This document shows positions 1 through 6,387 of a stretch of DNA of 12,893 nt, in pieces (within the stretch, counting starts at the first letter, position 1; every line of letters starts with the position of its first letter). The stretch lies in NCBI GenBank assembly GCA_045612485.1, contig JAZKZE010000101.1, positions 1-12,893 on the forward strand, in the 5' to 3' direction. The notes beneath the pieces are model-generated. The model was not told the DNA's origin, made no database searches, and saw nothing but the letters and a program-made list of their open reading frames with translations. Source of the stretch: RGIG5327 sp045612485. GTDB lineage: Bacteria; Verrucomicrobiota; Lentisphaeria; Victivallales; UBA1829. Both the position numbers and the translations under genes were made by a program.

Positions 1-74
1 ATGTGGTCATCCGGTCTGTAACAGATAGAGATACCGGACTCTTCTACCGCTTTATCCTTCCGAAAAAGAAATGA
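1..74 (+). CDS. C-terminal end of an unidentified protein (partial)
   Basis: The third forward frame is open from the left edge to a TGA at 72-74 and encodes about 23 residues ending in FYRFILPKKK. The other two forward frames stop within 30 bases. The tail carries charged and aromatic residues like a real protein end, and what follows is a non-coding repeat, which fits a gene boundary. An ending of the form F-x-F-x-LP also occurs at the end of histidine-kinase-type ATPase domains, but this fragment is far too short to assign a function. The call rests on the open frame alone and could be chance. Confidence 0.4.
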   Translation, partial: VVIRSVTDRDTGLFYRFILPKKK

Positions 75-80
75 AGAACA

Positions 81-203
81 GGGGGAAACACGGGGAAAAG
101 ACAAAAACTTTTTGGAAAAAGTTTATTTTCTTTTCCCCGTACCCCTTATCTTTTTACAAAAACTTTTTACGCAAAACTTTTTTGTTCCAAAAAGGCGTTT
201 TGC
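81..203. repeat. Tandem hairpin repeat region, candidate dispersed element
   Basis: Two strong inverted repeats sit side by side. The first is a nested hairpin: ACGGGGAAAAG at 90-100 pairs with CTTTTCCCCGT at 130-140, and inside it AAACTTTTT (105-113) pairs with AAAAAGTTT (116-124) around a GG turn. An outer GGGGG (81-85) can also pair with CCCC (142-145). The second hairpin is GCAAAAC (171-177) with GTTTTGC (197-203), with TTTTT (179-183) against AAAAA (189-193) inside. The region is non-coding and lies between the upstream gene end and the next ribosome binding site. It may end transcription from the left, or be a copy of a small dispersed repeat. No second copy is present in this window. 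Confidence 0.6.
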
Positions 204-216
204 TTTATTTTTATTT

Positions 217-223
217 GAAGGAG
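217..223 (+). promoter_or_regulatory. Shine-Dalgarno that fixes the start of the membrane protein gene
   Basis: GAAGGAG lies 8 bases before the ATG at 232. The same reading frame stays open upstream to a TTG at 112, but that stretch lies inside the hairpin repeat and has no ribosome binding site, so the ATG at 232 is taken as the true start. Confidence 0.8.
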
Positions 224-231
224 AAGCGGAG

Positions 232-1206
232 ATGCTTGTAAAAATTCTTATGGTGCTTTTGCCCGTATTGCTTTTATGCTACATCTATTCTTTTGTTCCT
301 CTGGTTTTATTTCTGCTCCCTCAAACAAGGAAAAGTTCCTCTTTCCGGGTAAGATTATGGAAATGTATTCCTTTCGGGATCGCCTCCGCCCATCTTTTTC
401 TCTATTGTGTTTCTGAAATGTGCGGTAATTCCATTTGGAAAATATCTTTAACTTATGCCATCCCTCTGTTTATTATTGCTCTTCTGCTTGCCGTGGGTGT
501 CCCCTGTATTCTGTGGCAATGGATGAAAAAGAAGTATGGCAATGTGGAAGAAAAAGAAAGAAATACCTTATGGCAGAAGATCTGTTTCTGGAATGAAAGG
601 ATCGGATTTGTTCTTACCATATATCTTGCCAATATTGTTTTATATTTTTTCTACAGTATCCTGCTGTTTTTCGGAAATGCTTTTTTCTATGGAGTCTTCC
701 CGGAAGAGTGGCGCAATATGCAGAAATGGGATCGCACGGTTCTTGTGGAAACAGAACCAATCGCCAGATTGGAGGCAAGAAGCATCCACCCCATTCTGGC
801 GGAATATGATTACAGATTTCAGTTCGATACGGAAAAAGGAAAGATATATCAATATCTGCATCGCAATACAGGGGGACAGATCCAGTTCAGGATCTATAAA
901 TTGAAAGACGGGCGTTTTTTATGGGAGGACAGATTCTGTTCTTATATAGCTGACCATAAAACAGGGAAAGTATGGCGTCTTATAGAGGGCAGAAAAGGAA
1001 TTTTTTACCATGCTTTGATTCCCAATGAACTGGAAAATTCTTTCAGCGGTTTTGCTGACGGGAAAGAGATCGAATATCAGAGGAATGGGAAAAAACTTTC
1101 CGCTTCCCCCGTTGGAGATCTTCTGAAAGACAAAACTTTTGTTGGTAGTATCAACAGCAGACATGGCGCAAGATTCTATCCCGGCGGGGAAAATGAGCCA
1201 TTGTAA
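232..1206 (+). CDS. Four-helix membrane protein of unknown function
   Basis: The protein is 324 residues and I do not recognise its family. The first half is strongly hydrophobic, with likely membrane segments near residues 5-30, 45-62, 71-97 and 124-156. A charged loop (about 98-120, rich in K and E) separates segments three and four. The remaining 165 residues are soluble and rich in aromatic and charged residues, with no enzyme motif I can name. The ATG is set by a good GAAGGAG at 8 bases. The next gene starts 164 bases downstream from its own promoter, so this one is probably a separate transcript. Its position beside an envelope polysaccharide acylation pair is compatible with an envelope role, but nothing in the sequence proves it. 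I am confident that it is coding and have no functional assignment. Confidence 0.8.
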   Translation: MLVKILMVLLPVLLLCYIYSFVPLVLFLLPQTRKSSSFRVRLWKCIPFGIASAHLFLYCVSEMCGNSIWKISLTYAIPLFIIALLLAVGVPCILWQWMKKKYGNVEEKERNTLWQKICFWNERIGFVLTIYLANIVLYFFYSILLFFGNAFFYGVFPEEWRNMQKWDRTVLVETEPIARLEARSIHPILAEYDYRFQFDTEKGKIYQYLHRNTGGQIQFRIYKLKDGRFLWEDRFCSYIADHKTGKVWRLIEGRKGIFYHALIPNELENSFSGFADGKEIEYQRNGKKLSASPVGDLLKDKTFVGSINSRHGARFYPGGENEPL

Positions 1207-1248
1207 AATCTTTGCATTTTCTACCACCCCTGTGTGTGGAAAAATCCT

Positions 1249-1279
1249 GTATTTCCATAATATAAAGCAGTATTTCCAT
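1249..1279 (+). promoter_or_regulatory. Two 10-bp direct repeats 21 bp apart, candidate activator site
   Basis: GTATTTCCAT occurs at 1249-1258 and again at 1270-1279. The offset is 21 bp, two helical turns, so both copies face the same side of the DNA. The second copy ends 8 bases before the -35 element of the downstream operon promoter. This geometry matches activator half-sites such as the araI1/araI2 pair of AraC. Which protein binds here cannot be told from the sequence. Confidence 0.45.
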
Positions 1280-1287
1280 CAAATTTA

Positions 1288-1315
1288 TTGAAAAATTTTT
1301 ATATGGTATTATATT
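1288..1315 (+). promoter_or_regulatory. Sigma-70-type promoter of the O-acylation operon
   Basis: A -35 element TTGAAA (1288-1293) and a -10 element TATATT (1310-1315) are separated by 16 bp. Transcription would start near 1322, leaving a leader of about 50 bases before the ATG at 1371. It would exclude the in-frame TTG at 1317 from the mRNA. Confidence 0.5.
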
Positions 1316-1370
1316 ATTGTTTCTGAAAAATAATAAGGAAACAAAATATACTTTTACCATAGGGAAATAT

Positions 1371-2498
1371 ATGAATTTATCTGAAATCAAAAACCGCATC
1401 AGCAGAATCTTTGCCGGACAGATCTCCGGATATAAATGGTGTCTTTTTACCATTTTTGTTACTTTCGGTATTCTGGGAATGGCTGCTCTGCTTGTTTATG
1501 TGGTGGATCCCCATTACCGTTACCGCACACCATCATGGTATGATATGGTCTATTATGAACTTTATGCAACCGCTCCCCGTATATTGAAAAGCAGAGAGTA
1601 CGATCTTCTTATGCTGGGGACTTCCATGACAAGAAATTTTTTCCTTGAAGATATTGAAAAAGCCTTCGGGGGCAGGGCGGTGAAACTTGCCGCTTCCGGC
1701 GGAACGACAGAAGATCTCTGTAAATTTTTTGATGTTGCAAAAGCTGCCAAGGGAGATAAACTCAAAAGAGTTATCCTTTCGCTGGATATCTACCCGCTCA
1801 ACAAAAAGGATGCCCACTGGAAAGAATTTGATTTTATGTACCGCAAAGATCATAAGGAAGATTACCGTTATATCTTTTCCCGGCAGACTTTTTCCGGTAT
1901 GCTGTATCTTATCAAAAGAAAAAGAAGTCCGAAAAAACAGCGGAAACATCAGACGGATCCCAATCGGATGTTTGCCACAGAATATGAAGGTAAACCTTAT
2001 GGTTTTTATGAAGTGGTCAAAGATGCCGCAAGCAACGAATATTTCAAACATACCCAGACCCCTTATGACGAAAAAGTCCATAAGGAAAATTTCTATAAAA
2101 AACTGCTGCCTGTTATTGATAAAAATCCGCAAATCGCTTTTACGGTCTATCTGCCTCCCTATCATATTTATACCTACTGTTTAAGTGAGGTTTTCGGTGA
2201 TGCTGATGCCCTTATAAAACAGCGCAGCGAGGTCATGCGGGAACTGCTGAAAAGAAAAAACGTTCAGCTGCATGATTTCCAGTCTGATGTAAAATATGTG
2301 GAAAATCATGATTATTTCTGTGATGTGCAGCATTTCAGCAATATTGCGGCAAAGGAGATCCTGAAAGATATTCTTTCCTGCCGCCGGAAGATCACCACGG
2401 AGGCGGAGGTTGCTACCAATGAAAAGGAACTTCGTTCTGTTCTTGCAAAAAATATGCCGGAATATGAAAAAAATATGAAAAAGGTCAAAGGTGAATAA
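1371..2498 (+). CDS. Membrane-anchored SGNH-type hydrolase/acyltransferase, partner of MBOAT
   Basis: The 375-residue protein has one N-terminal membrane helix (about residues 22-44) followed by a large domain placed outside the membrane. The segment LMLGTSMTRNF puts a candidate nucleophile Ser85 right after a hydrophobic strand, as in GDSL/SGNH enzymes. Near the C-terminus, DVQHF supplies a candidate Asp318/His321 pair in the D-x-x-H arrangement of AlgJ, AlgX and DltD-like proteins. A highly charged tail follows. The gene ends 3 bases before the MBOAT gene, so the two are translationally linked. In such pairs the MBOAT protein moves an acyl group across the membrane and the SGNH protein transfers it to an exported polymer, which is the inferred role here. 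The ATG at 1371 has a weak AGGGA five bases upstream and agrees with the promoter position. The polymer acceptor is unknown. Confidence 0.75.
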   Translation: MNLSEIKNRISRIFAGQISGYKWCLFTIFVTFGILGMAALLVYVVDPHYRYRTPSWYDMVYYELYATAPRILKSREYDLLMLGTSMTRNFFLEDIEKAFGGRAVKLAASGGTTEDLCKFFDVAKAAKGDKLKRVILSLDIYPLNKKDAHWKEFDFMYRKDHKEDYRYIFSRQTFSGMLYLIKRKRSPKKQRKHQTDPNRMFATEYEGKPYGFYEVVKDAASNEYFKHTQTPYDEKVHKENFYKKLLPVIDKNPQIAFTVYLPPYHIYTYCLSEVFGDADALIKQRSEVMRELLKRKNVQLHDFQSDVKYVENHDYFCDVQHFSNIAAKEILKDILSCRRKITTEAEVATNEKELRSVLAKNMPEYEKNMKKVKGE

Positions 2499-2501
2499 AA
2501 A

Positions 2502-3872
2502 ATGCTTTTCCCCACATTTACTTTTATTCTCGGATTTCTTCCTGTTACAGTCATTGTATATTTTCTTTTGACAAAAAGAAGTATTTTTTTAGCCAGACTC
2601 TGGCTGCTGGGTGCGTCTTTTGTTTTTTATTCCTGGTTCAATACATGGTACTTTCTCATTCTGGCAGTTTCCATTCTGCTGAACTGGGGATTTGCACAAT
2701 GTCTTATGCGCTGGCATTCAAAATGGATCTTTATTGCCGGGATCCTGTGCAATGTGCTGATCCTCGGCTACTTCAAGTATTATGATTTCTTTGTGGAGAA
2801 TCTGAATATTTTTTTCGGTACTTCCTTCCTTCTGAAACATATTCTTCTGCCTCTGGGAATCAGTTTTTTTACCTTCCAGCAGATTTCTTTCCTGCAACAG
2901 GTATATATGCGGACTCTGGAAAAGAAATATTCCTTCCTTTCTTATGCTCTTTTTGTAAGTTTCTTCCCCCAGCTGATTGCAGGCCCCATTGTACTTCCGG
3001 ATGAGATGATGAGTCAGTTTGATGATCCGGAAAACTCCAAACCTGATGCAGATAATATTTCCAAAGGGATCTATGTTTTTTCGCTCGGACTGGCAAAAAA
3101 GATCCTGCTTGCTGACTTTTTTGCAGAGATAGCCGATCATGGTTTTGCCTCTCTTTCCGGGGATTTCTTTGAATCCTGGGGAAGTGCTTTAGCCTATATG
3201 TTCCAGATCTATTTTGATTTCAGCGGTTACTGCGATATGGCAATGGGGATAGCTTTCATCTTCAATATCCGTCTTCCTGAAAACTTCAATATGCCCTACC
3301 GTGCGGAAAATATCAGTGATTTCTGGCGGAGATGGCATATAACATTGGGCAGATTTCTCTCTTCTTCCATATATATCCCGCTGGGCGGGAACCGTGCCGG
3401 TAAGTTCCGTACCTGTTGTAATTTATTCATTACCTTTTTCATCAGCGGACTTTGGCACGGGGCAAGCTGGCTTTTTGTCCTCTGGGGGATATTGCACGGG
3501 GCAGCTTTGATCCTTCACCGTATCTGGAGCAAATTTCTGGGATTTTCCATGCCGCGGATCCCCGCTAAAATCCTGACTCTTTTCTTTGTCTTCCTTGCCT
3601 GGATACCTTTCCGTGCGGAAAATATGGCTCAGGCAAAAGGCATATTCAAAGGGATGTTTTTCCCGGAAAGCTGGAAATTTTCCAGTTTTGCACTGCATCA
3701 TTACGGGTTGATCCTGGCTGGATTTATCATTGTGCTTTTCTGTCCTTCTGTGGCATCCCGGGAGAAAAAATTCCGTCCGGCATGGTGGAATGCGGTTCTT
3801 GCAGTCATTTTTCTTGTAAGCTGTATGTTCCTTTTTGTAAAGACTTCCCCATTTATTTATTTTAATTTCTGA
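2502..3872 (+). CDS. MBOAT family O-acyltransferase, AlgI-like
   Basis: This 456-residue polytopic membrane protein belongs to the membrane-bound O-acyltransferase family, bacterial AlgI/DltB branch. Hallmarks are the stretch with NFNMPYRAENISDFWRRWHI at residues 261-280 (His279), then SIYIPLGGNR near 289-298, and SGLWHGASWLFVLWG at 315-329, containing the invariant catalytic His319. The YFDFSGYCDMA segment near 237-247 is also typical. Members take an acyl group, usually acetyl, from a cytoplasmic donor and pass it through the membrane to an extracytoplasmic acceptor such as alginate, cellulose or teichoic acid. Length is usual for AlgI-type proteins. It follows the SGNH gene with a 3-base gap, and AAAGGTGA lies 7 bases before the ATG. 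No polysaccharide synthase is in view, so the acceptor cannot be named, and calling it algI would be overstating the evidence. Confidence 0.92.
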   Translation: MLFPTFTFILGFLPVTVIVYFLLTKRSIFLARLWLLGASFVFYSWFNTWYFLILAVSILLNWGFAQCLMRWHSKWIFIAGILCNVLILGYFKYYDFFVENLNIFFGTSFLLKHILLPLGISFFTFQQISFLQQVYMRTLEKKYSFLSYALFVSFFPQLIAGPIVLPDEMMSQFDDPENSKPDADNISKGIYVFSLGLAKKILLADFFAEIADHGFASLSGDFFESWGSALAYMFQIYFDFSGYCDMAMGIAFIFNIRLPENFNMPYRAENISDFWRRWHITLGRFLSSSIYIPLGGNRAGKFRTCCNLFITFFISGLWHGASWLFVLWGILHGAALILHRIWSKFLGFSMPRIPAKILTLFFVFLAWIPFRAENMAQAKGIFKGMFFPESWKFSSFALHHYGLILAGFIIVLFCPSVASREKKFRPAWWNAVLAVIFLVSCMFLFVKTSPFIYFNF

Positions 3873-3900
3873 GTAAATTTTTTCTTTACCGGATAGAAAC

Positions 3901-3939
3901 AAAAAAGGCACCTGCAAAACATATGCAAGTGCCTTTTTT
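3901..3939. terminator. Bidirectional intrinsic terminator between MBOAT gene and galK
   Basis: AAAAAAGGCAC (3901-3911) pairs with GTGCCTTTTTT (3929-3939). An inner TGCA/TGCA pair extends the stem after one C/A mismatch. The T-run ends the rightward transcript, and the opposite A-run acts as the T-run for the leftward transcript from galK. The two genes converge here, with stops at 3872 and 3960. Confidence 0.9.
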
Positions 3940-3959
3940 CAGTAAATTCCGGACTTTTT

Positions 3960-5114
3960 TTATATCTTACAGCTTTCCGCCCCGTTTCCGATGGAGCAGA
4001 TAACAGTATCACATTCTTTGCCGGTCATCATTTTATAAGCGGTTTTGATCCTTTTGCAATACTCATCCGCCGCCTCTTCTTTTACAAGATGGATGGTGAT
4101 CCCGCCGAAGCCGCCTCCGGAAAGTCTTGCACCCAGACAGCCGGGAAGCGTACGGGCGATCTCTACAAGGGCATCCAGTTCGGGACAGCTGTTTTCAAAG
4201 TTGTTTTTGGAACTTTCATGACTTGCAAAAAGAAGTTTTCCGAATCCTTCCATATCGCCTTTTTTCAGAAAATCCACAGCCATTTTCACCCGTTCATTTT
4301 CCTCCACTATGTGCAAGGCTCTGCGGTAATCCACGGCATCGAGTCTATCTTTACAGCTTTCCAGAAGACTGCCGGAAACATCCCGCAAAGCCTTTACTTC
4401 CGGATGGAGGGCTGTGATGATCCTACAAGCATTTTCGCAGCTTGTTCTTCTCTGGTTGTAGTCGGATTCCACAAGATTGTGTTTTACAAGAGTATTGACA
4501 ACAACGATTTTATATCCGGCGGTCATGGGGACATTTTCCAATACCTCCACTGTCCGGAAGTCACAGAGAATAAGGGAATCTTTTTTGCCGAATATGGAAC
4601 TGAACTGATCCAGAAGTCCGCTTTTTAGACCCATATAATTATTTTCCACCCCCTGACCGATCCTTGCCCATTCACCGGGAGCAAAGGAGAGATCAAAAAG
4701 CTCTTTTAACGCATAGAGAAACGCTACTTCCAGTGCCGCTGAACTGCTCATTCCTGCGGAAAGAGGTACGGTACTGGAAAGAACCATATCAAAAGCTCCC
4801 ACGGAAACATTGCGTTTATTGAGTTCCGTCAATGCTCCTTTCAGGTAATTGGACCAATTCCCTTTTTCCGGTTTTGTCAGATCATCAAGGTCGATAACGG
4901 CTTCTTTGTTCAATACACAATCTACAATGCGGCAGAGTCTGCCGGGAGCTTTGGCGGTGGCAAATACCGTTTTCTGACCGGTTGCCGCACTCAATACAAA
5001 CCCTTCATTGTAATCGGTATGGTTACCGAGAATTTCCAGTCTGCCGGGGGCGGCGGAAATGACTTCAGGTTCTCTCTGAAAATGTTTTCTGAATGATTTC
5101 TGTATGGTATTCAT
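3960..5114 (-). CDS. galK: Galactokinase
   Basis: GHMP-family sugar kinase of 384 residues, the usual length for GalK. It would phosphorylate D-galactose at C1 with ATP, the first step of the Leloir pathway in the cytoplasm. The three family motifs are present: the galactokinase signature starting PGRLEILGNHTDYNEG at residue 23, the phosphate-binding loop PLSAGMSSSAAL at 117-128, and GARLSGGGFGG from residue 328. The catalytic Asp is likely Asp169 in LLDQ. The signature has Asn31 where the common form has Glu (GEHTD), a position that contacts the sugar in characterised enzymes, so specificity for galactose rather than another hexose is likely but not certain. It starts 17 bases after rodA, with AGGA about 10 bases before the ATG. 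No galT, galE or transporter is adjacent. Confidence 0.9.
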   Translation of the reverse strand: MNTIQKSFRKHFQREPEVISAAPGRLEILGNHTDYNEGFVLSAATGQKTVFATAKAPGRLCRIVDCVLNKEAVIDLDDLTKPEKGNWSNYLKGALTELNKRNVSVGAFDMVLSSTVPLSAGMSSSAALEVAFLYALKELFDLSFAPGEWARIGQGVENNYMGLKSGLLDQFSSIFGKKDSLILCDFRTVEVLENVPMTAGYKIVVVNTLVKHNLVESDYNQRRTSCENACRIITALHPEVKALRDVSGSLLESCKDRLDAVDYRRALHIVEENERVKMAVDFLKKGDMEGFGKLLFASHESSKNNFENSCPELDALVEIARTLPGCLGARLSGGGFGGITIHLVKEEAADEYCKRIKTAYKMMTGKECDTVICSIGNGAESCKI

Positions 5115-5131
5115 TTCATATTTTTCCTGTT

Positions 5132-6313
5132 TTATAGATCAAAAATAGATTTTTTTTCACTGTGGATATAGACACTGTGGACAAGTCCCAGATAACACAT
5201 CGTTGCAATAAGGAATGTGCCGCCGTAACTTACCAACGGCAACGGAAGTCCCGTTACCGGGGCAAGGCGTATGCACATGCCGATATTGATGGCAGAGTGC
5301 ATGAAAAGTGTTACCGCCGAACCAACACATATATATCTGCCGAAATCATCTTCAATAACAAAGGCTGTACGCAGTATGGTGAAAATAAGAAGCATATACA
5401 AGCCCACAAGGACATAGGAACCGATCAAACCTTTTTCTTCTGCGATGACCGGGAAAATAAAGTCGGAATTGGAAACGGTCTGGGGCAGATACCCCAGAGC
5501 ATTGTGCGTTCCCTGCATATAACCTTTGCCGGAGAGTCCGCCTTGACCTACAGCGATCTCCGCCTGAAGCTGACTCCAGCCCCGGTTGCGGGTATCATGC
5601 TCCGGATTGAGAAAAACTTTAACACGGTCTCTCTGGTATTGTTTCATGGAAAAATATCCCGCAGTTCCTATAACGGGGATAAGTATGGCAAGAATGAGAA
5701 TATATCTCCATTTGAGTCTTGCGGAAAAAATGATCGCTGCCGAGGAGGCAAGCATGACAAGAGCAGTTCCCAGGTCGGGTTCTTTATAAATGAGATAAAA
5801 GGGAATCCCCGTAAGAACAATGGCAATAAGCATCCACAGGGGATGATTGATGTTGGCATATTTCAGGGACAACACACGGGACAAAGTGAGAACAACTGCC
5901 ACTTTCGCAAGTTCCGAAGGCTGGATACTGTAGCCTGCAATGGAGATCCAGCGGGTGGCTCCGTAATACTTTGTACCGAAAAACAGTACATACAGAAGCA
6001 ATCCGATGGCAAGCGGATAGGCAAGAACAGAGAGAAACCCCATATAACGGTAATCTATAATGGAAAGAAACAGCCATATCGCCGCACCCAGTCCGAAATA
6101 CTGAAGCTGTTTTATCCATAAAACGGAAGAGGTGGCACCGCTTTGCTGACCGGTTCCGTAAATAAAGGCAAGTCCAATACAGGAAAGAGCAAGGATTATC
6201 AGGATCTGCAACAGATCTATCTTCCGGAAAATAAAAAGAAAGATCCCCTTCCAGGGAATACCTTCCCGGGATTCTTTCCTGTCCAGAAACGCAGGCCGTC
6301 CTGACTTTTTCAT
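5132..6313 (-). CDS. rodA: Rod-shape-determining peptidoglycan glycosyltransferase RodA
   Basis: SEDS-family integral membrane protein of 393 residues with about ten hydrophobic segments. RodA polymerises lipid II into glycan strands for side-wall elongation, working with a class B penicillin-binding protein (PBP2) and MreB. Diagnostic stretches are GATRWISIAGYSIQPSELAK (118-137), KEPDLGTALV (177-186), the extracellular WSQLQAEIAVGQGGLSGKG (246-264), NSDFIFPVIAEEKG (282-295) with the putative catalytic Asp284, and near the C-terminus VPLPLVSYGG-type VTGLPLPLVSYGGT. The first 30 residues are a charged cytoplasmic tail. The gene follows purA across a strong terminator and is followed closely by galK. 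Its PBP2 partner and mreBCD are not in the window, which is unusual since rodA often sits with them. AGGAG lies 7 bases before the ATG. Confidence 0.94.
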   Translation of the reverse strand: MKKSGRPAFLDRKESREGIPWKGIFLFIFRKIDLLQILIILALSCIGLAFIYGTGQQSGATSSVLWIKQLQYFGLGAAIWLFLSIIDYRYMGFLSVLAYPLAIGLLLYVLFFGTKYYGATRWISIAGYSIQPSELAKVAVVLTLSRVLSLKYANINHPLWMLIAIVLTGIPFYLIYKEPDLGTALVMLASSAAIIFSARLKWRYILILAILIPVIGTAGYFSMKQYQRDRVKVFLNPEHDTRNRGWSQLQAEIAVGQGGLSGKGYMQGTHNALGYLPQTVSNSDFIFPVIAEEKGLIGSYVLVGLYMLLIFTILRTAFVIEDDFGRYICVGSAVTLFMHSAINIGMCIRLAPVTGLPLPLVSYGGTFLIATMCYLGLVHSVYIHSEKKSIFDL

Positions 6314-6340
6314 TTATATGCTCCTGTATAAAAAATAGAG

Positions 6341-6374
6341 AAAAAAAGTCCGCATCCTTCCGGACGCGGACTTT
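6341..6374 (-). terminator. Intrinsic terminator after purA
   Basis: Read leftward, the stem AAAGTCCGC...GCGGACTTT (6366-6374 with 6345-6353) has a partly paired inner TCC/GGA and is followed by a run of seven T. It begins 13 bases after the purA stop and lies before rodA, so it should end most transcripts coming from ackA and purA. Confidence 0.88.
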
Positions 6375-6387
6375 ATATGAGATCTTC

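Noticed and set aside
1221..1240. Possible terminator hairpin (CCAC/GTGG) after the membrane protein gene
   Set aside because: The stem is only 4 bp and no T-run follows on the coding strand.
1317..1370. TTG start giving 18 extra residues to the SGNH protein
   Set aside because: The TTG lies upstream of the predicted transcription start and lacks a ribosome binding site. The ATG at 1371 fits better.
1533..2165. Reverse open frame of 210 codons inside the SGNH gene
   Set aside because: The forward gene has promoter, coupling and motifs. The reverse frame has no start signal or motif.
5162..6121. Forward open frame of 319 codons opposite rodA
   Set aside because: It yields a polar, low-sense translation lying entirely inside a clear RodA gene.
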